Positions 40,684 to 47,838 of a stretch of DNA of 64,000 bases are shown piece after piece. The notes under the pieces are model-generated. The model did no database searches, had not been told where the DNA came from, and saw nothing but the letters and a program-made list of their open reading frames with translations. The stretch's first letter is position 1. Each line of letters opens with the position of its first letter. The translations under genes were made by a program, and so were the position numbers. This DNA comes from Streptomyces lavendulae subsp. lavendulae (GTDB taxonomy: Bacteria > Actinomycetota > Actinomycetes > Streptomycetales > Streptomycetaceae), in NCBI RefSeq assembly GCF_002803845.1, contig NZ_CP024985.1, positions 2,914,001-2,978,000 on the forward strand, read 5' to 3'.

Positions 40684-41235
40684 ATGTCGCTGCCGCACGC
40701 CATCCTCACCGCCCTGCTGGAGAAGCCCTCGTCGGGGCTGGAGCTGACCCGGCGGTTCGACAAGTCGATCGGGTACTTCTGGTCGGCGACCCACCAGCAG
40801 ATCTACCGGGAGCTCGGGCGGCTGGAGGAGGCGGGGCTGATCCGGGAACTGCCCAGCGAGGTCCCGGTGCGGGGGCAGAAGAAGGAGTACGAGGTGCTGC
40901 CCGACGGCAGCGCGGAGCTGGCCCGCTGGGTGGACGAGAGCCAGGACCCCAAGCCGATGCGGGACGCGCTGCTGCTGCGGCTGCGCGCGGCGGGGGTGGT
41001 GGGGCTCCAGGGGCTCGGTCCGGAGCTGCGGCGCCATCTGGAGCTGCACCGGGAGCAGCTGGCGAAGTACGAGGCGATCGAGGCCAAGGACTTCCCGCCG
41101 GGCCGGGACGCGGTGGAGGACCGGCTGCGCCGGATCGTGCTGCACGGCGGCATCGCCCTGGAGGGCTTCTGGCTGGCCTGGCTGCGGGAGGCGCTCGCGG
41201 AGGTCGAGGCCATGGAGGGCACGTCCGGGGCCTGA
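40684..41235 (+). CDS. PadR family transcriptional regulator
   Basis: A 183-residue regulator with a PadR winged helix (residues 1 to about 80; HAILTALLEKPSSGLELTRR, then SATHQQIYRELGRLEEAGLI) and a C-terminal helical Vir-type dimerisation domain (LEREAL-like LREALAEVEAME at the end). It starts 30 bp after cbiO and reads the same way, so it may share the cobalt-operon transcript, but no functional link is evident. Target and ligand unknown. Confidence 0.92.
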   Translation: MSLPHAILTALLEKPSSGLELTRRFDKSIGYFWSATHQQIYRELGRLEEAGLIRELPSEVPVRGQKKEYEVLPDGSAELARWVDESQDPKPMRDALLLRLRAAGVVGLQGLGPELRRHLELHREQLAKYEAIEAKDFPPGRDAVEDRLRRIVLHGGIALEGFWLAWLREALAEVEAMEGTSGA

Positions 41236-41246
41236 GGGGTGCGGCC

Positions 41247-41267
41247 GGCGCGGGGCCGGACCGCGCC
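41247..41267. terminator. Hairpin between convergent PadR and EF-hand genes
   Basis: GGCGCGG, a 7-nt loop and CCGCGCC, 12 bp after the PadR-gene stop and 36 bp beyond the EF-hand gene stop on the other strand. Likely bidirectional terminator. Confidence 0.6.
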
Positions 41268-41302
41268 CCCGCCCCGGCAGGGGGACGGGGGCGGCGCGGG
41301 GC

Positions 41303-41515
41303 CTACTTGTTCAGGGCGGCCCAGAACTCGTCGAAGCTCATCAGGCCGTCGCCGTTGGCGTCCTTGGAGGCGATCACGGCGTCCGCGACCGAGGCGGTGA
41401 CGAACGCGTCGCCCATCGCCTTCATGGCCGCGCTGTACTCGTCGGCCGTGACGAAGCCGTCACCGTTCACGTCGAACTTGTTGAACGTCGCCCGTGCGCT
41501 CTCGATGTCCGCCAC
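41303..41515 (-). CDS. Small EF-hand calcium-binding protein (CabB-like)
   Basis: A 70-residue calmodulin-like protein with two complete EF-hand loops: DVNGDGFVTADE and DANGDGLMSFDE, both with Asp/Asn at positions 1, 3 and 5, Gly6 and Glu12. It should bind two Ca2+ ions. The size and sequence fit the CabB-type proteins of Streptomyces (recalled). It starts at GTG 41515, with AGGGG upstream. Divergent from the cyclodipeptide synthase gene, with a 230-bp AT-richer gap. Confidence 0.92.
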   Translation of the reverse strand: MADIESARATFNKFDVNGDGFVTADEYSAAMKAMGDAFVTASVADAVIASKDANGDGLMSFDEFWAALNK

Positions 41516-41631
41516 TGGGTCCACCCCTTCTTGGTGCTTGTTGACCGGCTCAGGGTAGCGGCACTCCGCGGGGAGCGGCGCCGCGGGTCCCGTTCGACCG
41601 GCAGAAAGAAATTCAATTACCCTTCCGTAAT

Positions 41632-41700
41632 GCGGAAGTGATAATTCCGGCCAACAATTCCGCCGTGGACTTGTCACGCTCCGGGATCACGGCATAACGT
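41632..41700 (+). promoter_or_regulatory. Putative promoter and palindrome for the cyclodipeptide synthase operon
   Basis: TTGTCA (41671-41676) and TAACGT (41695-41700) with 18 bp between them form a good sigma-70-like promoter about 45 bp before the synthase start. Upstream lies an inverted repeat CTTCCG-N5-CGGAAG (41632-41648), placed where an activator or repressor could act. The surrounding 41600-41700 is much richer in A and T than the rest of the window. Confidence 0.5.
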
Positions 41701-41745
41701 ACCGGCATTGCCGCCACACCAGGAGCGCAGGGCTCCCAGGGACAA

Positions 41746-42567
41746 GTGGCAACAAGGGCGATCAAACAGGTGACGATCACAGCTGACGCATCATTCGAAG
41801 TTCTGCCCTTCACCCGCACCTGCCGCCACATCTGGGAAGACGGCGACCATGTGCTGATCGGAGTGAGTCCCGGCAACAGCTACTTCAGCTCCGAACGCAT
41901 ATCGAGCCTCGCCAGATGGGCCGTGACCCGCTTCGCGCAGGTCGACTTCGTCTACGCAGACCTCCACGTAGACCGGATGTTCGCCGCTTTCGGCTACACC
42001 CGGGAACACGCGGAGAAGCGTTCGGCGAAGGAGATCAAGGCGGTCCGCAGGAGGATCATCAAAGGCGTCGAGGAATCAGGACCTCAGCACGCCGAGATCC
42101 GGGTGAGAGCACTTTCCGAGTTCCAGTCGAACCCCGTTTACCAACTCTTGCACCGACGCGTTCTGCATTTCCTGGAGACCGACGACGTATTCCGCAAGGG
42201 CTGTGAGGAAATGGCCCTTCACTTTGTCGGGTCCAAGTTGCCGGAAGGTGAATCCATCACCGACGCGCAGTTGCAGGTCTGTTTCGATTACATGGCGGCG
42301 GAGCTGCCCTTCTTCGTGGACACCCCGAGCATTCTCGACGTGCCGTCCTCGGTGGCGGCGTACCACGTCAAGATGCCGATGACCGACGTCCTCTTCGCGC
42401 GGGGCGGCGGCCTGCGCGCGACCCGCAACCAGGCGTACGCCGTCGTACGCCCCGAGACCGCCGGGTCCACGCCCCCCGCACCGCCGCACGACACCACCGC
42501 GCGGGACACCACCGCGCACGGCACAGCACCGACCGAGAGGACCGTCGATGAGCGTCGAGCAGCTTGA
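41746..42567 (+). CDS. tRNA-dependent cyclodipeptide synthase (Rv2275/AlbC-like, NYH type)
   Basis: A 273-residue cyclodipeptide synthase, which joins two aminoacyl groups taken from charged tRNAs into a diketopiperazine. The active site is intact: nucleophile Ser41 with Asn44 in GVSPGNSYFS, Tyr182 and Glu186 in FDYMAAELPFF, and Tyr206-His207 in PSSVAAYH, placing it in the NYH group. By recall it is closer to M. tuberculosis Rv2275 (cyclo-Tyr-Tyr) than to AlbC, sharing SEFQSN, DFVY and the late GLRATRNQ segment. A Thr/Ala-rich tail of about 35 residues follows the catalytic domain and overlaps the P450 start by 20 bp. GTG at 41746 has AGGGA close by; a GTG eight codons later is possible. GC content is lower than in its neighbours. 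Confidence 0.95.
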   Translation: MATRAIKQVTITADASFEVLPFTRTCRHIWEDGDHVLIGVSPGNSYFSSERISSLARWAVTRFAQVDFVYADLHVDRMFAAFGYTREHAEKRSAKEIKAVRRRIIKGVEESGPQHAEIRVRALSEFQSNPVYQLLHRRVLHFLETDDVFRKGCEEMALHFVGSKLPEGESITDAQLQVCFDYMAAELPFFVDTPSILDVPSSVAAYHVKMPMTDVLFARGGGLRATRNQAYAVVRPETAGSTPPAPPHDTTARDTTAHGTAPTERTVDERRAA

Positions 42568-43798
42568 GGGCACGCAGGAGCGGGGGCCGGAGCCGGAGCC
42601 GCTCCTGGACTTCCCCCTCTCCCGGCGCGGTGACGTGCTCCCCGAGGAGTGCTCGTGGCTGCGCGAGAAGGCCCCGGTCGCCCGGGTCCGCACCCTCACC
42701 GGGGACCCGGCCTGGCTCGTGAGCAGCTACGCGCTGGCCAAGCAGGTGCTGGAGGACGAGCGGTTCAGCCTCAAGGACACCGCCAACGCCGGGGTGCCCC
42801 GCCAGTACGCGCTGACGATCCCGCCCGAGGTCGTCAACAACATGGGCAACATCAACAGCGCCGGGCTGCGCAACGCGGTCATGAAGGCGCTCAACCCCCG
42901 TCAGAAGGGGCTCCAGGACTTCCTGCGCGCCACCGCCGGCGAGCTGATCGAGGCCCTGGTCGCCGAGGGCGGGCCGGCCGACCTCCGGACGGGGTTCGCC
43001 GACCCCTTCTCGGCGGCGCTGCACTGCCAGGTGCTGGGCGTGCCCTTCGAGGACTGGAGGCGGCTGATGTCGGGGCTGGACGTCGCGTTCATGACCGCGC
43101 GCGAGCCCTTCGCCGACTCCGCGCTCAACTGGTACAAGGACGTCGGTTACTTCGCCGACGCGTTCAAGGCGCAGCTGGCGCGGACCGCCGAGGAGCGTAC
43201 GGGGCTCCTCGGAAAGTTCGCCGGACTGCGGGAGGCCGACCCGGAGTCGGCCCACCTGACGGACGAGATGTTCGCGACCGTCGCCGTCTCGCTCTTCGGC
43301 GCGGGCGCGGTCTCCACGTCCGCGTTCCTGGTACTGGCGGTCCTCGCCCTGCTCCAGCGGCCCGAGCTGATCGGGTACCTGCGCGAGCACCCGGAGCGCA
43401 TGGGCGCGGCGGTGGACGAGCTGCTGCGCTGGAACCTGTCCGTGGGCGACGGCCTGCCGCGCCTGGCGATGGCGGACGTCCAGGTCGGGGACGTGCTGGT
43501 GAAGGAGGGCGAGCTGGTGCTCGTCCTGCTGGAGGGGGCCAACTTCGACCCGGAGGCCTTCGAGCGCCCGGACGAGCTGGACCTGGAGCGCAAGAGCGCC
43601 AACGCCCACCTCGCCTTCGGCGCCGGCCGGCACTTCTGCCCGGCGTCCGCGCTGGGCCGGGCGCATGCGGAGATCGCCCTGGAGGTGCTGGTCGAGCGGC
43701 TGCCCGACCTGCGCCTGGCCGTCCCCGCGGAGAACCTCGTGTGGCGGACCGGCTTCATCAAGCGGCTGCCCGAACGGCTGCCCGTCGCCTGGCAGTAA
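42548..43798 (+). CDS. Cytochrome P450, CYP121 (mycocyclosin synthase)-like
   Basis: A 416-residue P450 with strong full-length similarity (by recall) to CYP121A1, which forms the aryl-aryl C-C bond of mycocyclosin from cyclo-Tyr-Tyr. Matching stretches include PPEVVNNMGNI, FGAGAVST and GELVLVLLEGANFDPE. The heme ligand is Cys364 in FGAGRHFCPASALGRAH; the usual Gly after Cys-Pro is Ala. CYP121 pocket residues are largely kept (Asn97/98, Phe181, Trp195, Ser256), but positions equal to Gln385/Arg386 are Ile404/Lys405 and Met62 is Leu. The I-helix Thr-acid pair is absent, as in CYP121. It overlaps the synthase gene by 20 bp with its own GAGAGG site, so both act on one pathway. No ferredoxin gene is adjacent. 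Confidence 0.94.
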   Translation: MSVEQLEGTQERGPEPEPLLDFPLSRRGDVLPEECSWLREKAPVARVRTLTGDPAWLVSSYALAKQVLEDERFSLKDTANAGVPRQYALTIPPEVVNNMGNINSAGLRNAVMKALNPRQKGLQDFLRATAGELIEALVAEGGPADLRTGFADPFSAALHCQVLGVPFEDWRRLMSGLDVAFMTAREPFADSALNWYKDVGYFADAFKAQLARTAEERTGLLGKFAGLREADPESAHLTDEMFATVAVSLFGAGAVSTSAFLVLAVLALLQRPELIGYLREHPERMGAAVDELLRWNLSVGDGLPRLAMADVQVGDVLVKEGELVLVLLEGANFDPEAFERPDELDLERKSANAHLAFGAGRHFCPASALGRAHAEIALEVLVERLPDLRLAVPAENLVWRTGFIKRLPERLPVAWQ

Positions 43799-43815
43799 CC
43801 CCACGGGACCGGTGT

Positions 43816-43840
43816 CCCGGGAGCTGTGCGAGCTCCCGGG
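43816..43840. terminator. Bidirectional terminator after the P450 gene
   Basis: A perfect 10-bp stem (CCCGGGAGCT / AGCTCCCGGG) with a 5-nt loop lies between the P450 stop and the convergent lipoprotein gene, closing the two-gene synthase-P450 unit. Confidence 0.8.
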
Positions 43841-43860
43841 GCACCTCCGTGCGTACGGGC

Positions 43861-45048
43861 CTAGCGGAAGATGCCGGTGTGGCCGAGGGAGTAGCGGCCG
43901 GGCTGCGGGTAGACGGCGAGGCCGTGCGGGCCGTCGCCGACCGGGATCCTGGCCAGCTCCTTGCCGCTGACGGTGTCGATCGCGTAGACCTCGGAGTTGT
44001 AGCGGCCGGACAGCCAGAGCACCTTGCCGTCCGCGGAGACCCCGCCCATGTCGGGGCTGCCGCCGTCGGGCAGGTCCCACTTCTTGGTGAGCTTGTTCTG
44101 CTTGAAGTCGAAGACGGAGATGGTGCCCTCGCCCCGGTTGGAGACGTACATCTCCCGGGAGTCGCGGCTGACGTACAGACCGTGACAGCCCTTGCCGGTG
44201 GGCAGCAGCTTGGGCACGTCGAACTTGTCCCCGCTGAGCACCCACATGCCGTGCGCCATCATGTCCGCGACGTAGAAGGTCTTTCCGTCGGGGGAGATCT
44301 TCACGTCCTGCGGCATCGCCCCCTCGAAGGGGAGTTTCTGCTGGCCGACGACCTCCATCTTCTCGGTGTCGACCTTGAGGAGTTCTCCGGAGAACTCGCA
44401 GCTCACGATGAAGTAGCGGCCGTCGGAGGAGAAGTCGGCGTGATTGACGCCGTAACAGGTCACGGGGACGGTTTTCACTCGGTTCATGGTGTGCGGGTCG
44501 CGGAAGACCAGTTCGCGGTCCATGGACGCCATCACGACGGCGTACTTCCCGTTCGGGGTGAAGTACAGGTTGTACGGGTCGTGCACCTCGACGGGTTCAC
44601 CGGCCTCGCCGGTGGCCGGGTTGATGGGGGTGAGGGTGTGGCCGCGGTTGTTGTTGACCCACAGGGTCTTCATGTCCCAGGACGGCACCACGTGCTGCGG
44701 CTGGATGCCGACCGGGATGGTGTCGATGACCTTGTAGGTGGCCGGGTCGATGACGGACACCGTGTTGGAGTTGGTGTTGGGGACGTAGACGCGGGACGGG
44801 AAGTCCTTGACCACCGGGGACAGCCGGTTCGGGCGGTCCGCCGCGTACACGTCGTTCGGGTCGAGCACCGGAGGCATCCCGGCGAGTCCGGGCGGGGCGG
44901 CCGGGACGGCCTTGACCGGTTGGGCCGGCCCCTTGGAACCGAGCGCCTCGGGCTCGCCCTTTCCGCCGGATCCGCAGCCCGCCAGGGCGGCCAGGACCAG
45001 TCCGGCGAAGAGCGCGGTGGCCTTCCGTGGAAGGCGGTTCGTGGTCAT
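43861..45048 (-). CDS. YncE-like beta-propeller lipoprotein
   Basis: A 395-residue lipoprotein: signal peptide with lipobox LAALAGC (Cys25), a Pro/Ala linker, then a seven-blade-type beta-propeller of the YncE/YVTN repeat class (SRVYVPNTNSNTVSVIDPAT, TLWVNNNRGHTLTPINPATG, REMYVSNRGEGTISVFDF and others). Such proteins sit outside the membrane and bind partners or ligands, and no catalytic residues are evident. Its ATG overlaps the stop of the polysaccharide-deacetylase-like gene (ATGA), so the two lipoproteins are made together. Confidence 0.88.
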   Translation of the reverse strand: MTTNRLPRKATALFAGLVLAALAGCGSGGKGEPEALGSKGPAQPVKAVPAAPPGLAGMPPVLDPNDVYAADRPNRLSPVVKDFPSRVYVPNTNSNTVSVIDPATYKVIDTIPVGIQPQHVVPSWDMKTLWVNNNRGHTLTPINPATGEAGEPVEVHDPYNLYFTPNGKYAVVMASMDRELVFRDPHTMNRVKTVPVTCYGVNHADFSSDGRYFIVSCEFSGELLKVDTEKMEVVGQQKLPFEGAMPQDVKISPDGKTFYVADMMAHGMWVLSGDKFDVPKLLPTGKGCHGLYVSRDSREMYVSNRGEGTISVFDFKQNKLTKKWDLPDGGSPDMGGVSADGKVLWLSGRYNSEVYAIDTVSGKELARIPVGDGPHGLAVYPQPGRYSLGHTGIFR

Positions 45049-45824
45049 GAGGTCAGCAGCTCCGTGGTGGTCACCGCGCGCAGCTTGCGGCGCGCGAGTT
45101 CTTCGAGGAGGGGCGGCAGCGCGTCGACCGTGTCCGCGTAGCCGAAGTGCAGGCTCACCACCGATCCGCCGTGGATCGTCCCGGTGACGTTGCGGATGAC
45201 GGCCGCGGCGCCGGGTGAGGTGAAGTCGAGTGAGTCCACGTCGTACGAGAGGACGTGCGGGTACCCCGCCCGCTGGGCCAGCTTCTGGACGAGCGGGGAG
45301 GCGTACTGGGTCTGGGAGGGGCGGAACCAGGTGCCGATCGAGCCGGTGAGCCGCTTGAGGCGCTCGGCGCAGCCGGTGATCTCGGCGTAGGCCTCCGCCT
45401 CGGGCAGGTCGTTGACGGCGAGGTGGCGCTGCGTGTGGTTGCCCAGTTCGTGGCCGCCGTCCAGGACGCGGCGGGCCATGTCGGGGTGGTCGTCGAGCCA
45501 GGTGCCGATGGCCAGGACGGTGACCCGCGCGCCCCCCTTCTCCGCCTCGGCGAGGACGGCGCGGGCGATGGCGGGGTCCCCGTTGCCGTGGAAGGTCAGG
45601 GCGACCTCCGGACGGTCGCGCGGGCCGTGCCCGATCTCCACGGGCTGGCCGGGGAAGCGGCGGGGCGCGGGGGCGGGGCCGGCCGGGGCGGGCTTGGCCC
45701 GGACCGGGCCGGCGGATGGCGCGGGGCCCTTGGCGGGCCGGTCCGCGGCGCAGCCGGCGGCGAGGCCGGCCAGGACGGCGGTGCCCGCGCGCAGGGCCGC
45801 GCGGCGGCCTGGAGGTGAGAACAC
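45045..45824 (-). CDS. Polysaccharide deacetylase-like (NodB fold) lipoprotein with atypical motif 1
   Basis: A 259-residue lipoprotein (lipobox LAAGC, Cys25) with a Pro/Ala linker and a NodB homology domain from about residue 70. The metal-binding motif H-T-Q-R-H is intact (His130, His134) and RPS follows at about 168. Motif 1, normally TFDDG, reads TFHGNGD, so the catalytic-base Asp is replaced and only Asp83 remains. It may use altered chemistry or be a binding protein. It starts at GTG 45824. First gene of a pair with the beta-propeller lipoprotein. Confidence 0.85.
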   Translation of the reverse strand: MFSPPGRRAALRAGTAVLAGLAAGCAADRPAKGPAPSAGPVRAKPAPAGPAPAPRRFPGQPVEIGHGPRDRPEVALTFHGNGDPAIARAVLAEAEKGGARVTVLAIGTWLDDHPDMARRVLDGGHELGNHTQRHLAVNDLPEAEAYAEITGCAERLKRLTGSIGTWFRPSQTQYASPLVQKLAQRAGYPHVLSYDVDSLDFTSPGAAAVIRNVTGTIHGGSVVSLHFGYADTVDALPPLLEELARRKLRAVTTTELLTS

Positions 45825-46224
45825 CTGCCCATTTAAGAGGTGGATGGGCGAGAAGATAACGATTGACCCAATTCGGGACCTATGCGGCCCGCGTGTCGGG
45901 AGGGCGACTGTCCGCTATGTGATCAACGATTTACGCAGAGCGGTCGATACTTATTCATTGAATGAGAGGTGAGTGGCCCACCTCACCTAAGATTTAGATG
46001 AAAACTCTTAGGATATGCACACTTATGTCCGAGTAGGGACTTTTGGCGTTTGGACCCTCGTCTGCCATAGTCGGAACCACGGCTTCCCTTTGACCCGAGC
46101 GAAGTCTTCCGCCGAGGATCACACACCCCAACGATCCTCGGCGCACCCATGGAACCCCCGCAGCGCCCCACCTCGGCGACAGGGGGTTTCTGGCGTTTGC
46201 GGGGCCTCAGGCGCCGGGAGCGCC
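45825..46224. other. AT-richer intergenic region with inverted repeats
   Basis: A 400-bp region, clearly poorer in GC than its surroundings, with no gene I can support. It contains a palindrome TCATTGAATGA (near 45956), a hairpin GAGGTG/CACCTC (near 45966-45984) and a 7-bp inverted repeat CCTAAGA-N13-TCTTAGG (45986-46012). It should hold the promoter of the deacetylase-like/propeller lipoprotein pair and the end of the ATPase-gene transcript. Confidence 0.55.
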
Positions 46225-46728
46225 CTAGCGGTCGGCGACACGCATCTCGAACCAGGTGATCTTGCCGCGCGGCAGCAGGTCGGCACCCCAGCGGTCGGAC
46301 AGCTTGTCGACGAGGAAGAGCCCGCGGCCCGTCACGTCCAGCTCGTGGACCGGCATCAGGCAGGGCAGTCCGCGCGAGGGATCGCGCACCTCCACACGGA
46401 TCCACCCCCGGCGGCGCAGCATCCGTAAGCCGAAGGTGCGCGCGCCCGTGTGGCGCACGGCGTTGCCGACGAGCTCGGAGACCAGCAGGACGGTGTGCTC
46501 GGCGATCTGCGGCGACAGCCCCCAGAAGCGGATCACCACGCTCTGCGCGAGCCGGCGGGCCGTGCTCGCCGACTCCGGCATGGACGGCAGCGTCACCTCG
46601 CCCTCGGCCGGATTGCCGTACGTCTCCAGCGCTTTGAGGCCCTGTTCCTCCTCGACCGCCGCCGTGAGCCGCACGGCCTGCGCGCCACTGCGCTGCCGCG
46701 GTTGTTCCACACCCTCCAGGCCCGCCAT
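46225..46728 (-). CDS. ATP-binding protein, anti-sigma factor-like (RsbW/HATPase_c)
   Basis: A 167-residue protein with a GHKL ATPase domain like that of serine-protein-kinase anti-sigma factors: N box ELVGNAVRHTGA, G1-type VRDPSRGLP and GRGLFLVDKLSDRWG. Streptomyces encode dozens of such proteins, which bind sigma factors or anti-anti-sigma partners. No sigma or STAS gene is next to it. The ATG at 46728 is the likely start; a GTG at 46785 would add 19 residues of unconvincing sequence. Confidence 0.85.
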   Translation of the reverse strand: MAGLEGVEQPRQRSGAQAVRLTAAVEEEQGLKALETYGNPAEGEVTLPSMPESASTARRLAQSVVIRFWGLSPQIAEHTVLLVSELVGNAVRHTGARTFGLRMLRRRGWIRVEVRDPSRGLPCLMPVHELDVTGRGLFLVDKLSDRWGADLLPRGKITWFEMRVADR

Positions 46729-46912
46729 GCACCCATCATGGACGGCCGATGCGCCCGTCCGGGCCGTTCCACGGGAAAACACCACCCGGGATCATGCCTC
46801 CCGGAGGGCCTCCACGGCATATGCACCGGGCAACCGGAAGCCGGTGGGATCGACCTGACCTGCGATGACGGTGCGCTGTGCGACGATCACCGTCGGTGGA
46901 TCAAGAGCTCTG

Positions 46913-46929
46913 CTTAAGGCTGCCTTAAG
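46913..46929. promoter_or_regulatory. Perfect palindrome CTTAAGGC-T-GCCTTAAG
   Basis: An 8-bp perfect inverted repeat around a single base, A/T-rich for this genome, in the 46729-46983 spacer. It is 185 bp upstream of the anti-sigma-like gene and 55 bp past the stop of the enoyl-CoA hydratase gene on the minus strand. It could be an operator or part of a terminator. The remaining spacer holds nothing I recognise. Confidence 0.35.
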
Positions 46930-46983
46930 GCCTGGCTAATCCACCCGCAGGGGTTCTCCCCCACCGCGTCCCGGTGGCCCCGG

Positions 46984-47751
46984 CTAGACGAACTTGGCCT
47001 TGCCCGGGCCCTCTTCGACGAAGCTGCGCATGCCGCGCTCGCGGTCCTCGGTGGCGAACAGGCCCGCGAACCAGTTGCGTTCGATGGTCAGGCCGGTGTC
47101 GATGTCCGCCTCCAGGCCCGCGTCCACGCACTCCTTCGCGGCGCGCAGGGCGATCGCCGGGCCCTGAGCGAGCTTCGCGGCCCACGCGTGCGCCTGCTCG
47201 TACACCTCGGCGGCGGGCACGACGCGGTCCACCAGACCGAGCGCGAGGGCCTCGTCGGCCTTGACCATGCGGCCGGTGAAGATGAGGTCCTTGGCCTTGG
47301 ACGGCCCGACCAGCCGGGACAGCCGCTGGGTGCCGCCCGCGCCCGGGATCAGGCCCAGCAGGATCTCGGGCTGGCCGAGCTTGGCGTTGTCGGCGGCGAT
47401 CCGGTAGTCGGCGCAGAGCGCGAGCTCGCAGCCACCGCCCAGCGCGTAGCCGGTGATGGCGGCGACGACGGGCTTGGGGATCCGGGCGACGGCCGTGAAG
47501 GCGTCCTGGAGGGCGCGGGACCGGGCGACCATCGCCGCGTGGTCCATCGTCTGCATCTCCTTGATGTCCGCGCCGGCCGCGAACACCTTCTCCCCGCCGT
47601 AGATGATCACCGCGCGCACATCGGCTCGGTCGGTGGCCTCCACCGCGAGCTCGCGCAGCCGGTCCTGGGTGGCGATGTCCAGGGCGTTCATGGGCGGGCG
47701 GTCCAGCAGGATGGTGCCGACGCCTTCGGAGACTTCGAGAGAGATGGTCAT
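46984..47751 (-). CDS. Enoyl-CoA hydratase/isomerase family protein
   Basis: A 255-residue crotonase-fold enzyme. Both catalytic glutamates are present: Glu109 in GGGCELALCAD and Glu129 in GQPEILLGLIPGAGG. The oxyanion-hole segments FAAGADIKEM and GYALGGG are intact, so hydratase activity on enoyl-CoA is expected. It starts at ATG 47751. No other beta-oxidation gene is adjacent. Confidence 0.95.
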   Translation of the reverse strand: MTISLEVSEGVGTILLDRPPMNALDIATQDRLRELAVEATDRADVRAVIIYGGEKVFAAGADIKEMQTMDHAAMVARSRALQDAFTAVARIPKPVVAAITGYALGGGCELALCADYRIAADNAKLGQPEILLGLIPGAGGTQRLSRLVGPSKAKDLIFTGRMVKADEALALGLVDRVVPAAEVYEQAHAWAAKLAQGPAIALRAAKECVDAGLEADIDTGLTIERNWFAGLFATEDRERGMRSFVEEGPGKAKFV

Positions 47752-47779
47752 ACGGGGAAGGTTAGTGCCGGTTAACGGC

Positions 47780-47818
47780 AGGTGGCCCGGTGCTGTGGGT
47801 CACAGCACCGGGCCACCT
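47780..47818 (-). terminator. 18-bp perfect terminator hairpin after the L,D-transpeptidase gene
   Basis: AGGTGGCCCGGTGCTGTG, a 3-nt loop and its exact complement, 20 bp past the stop of the minus-strand L,D-transpeptidase gene. One of the strongest hairpins in the window. Confidence 0.88.
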
Positions 47819-47838
47819 CGACTACGCCGGGAGGGGTA

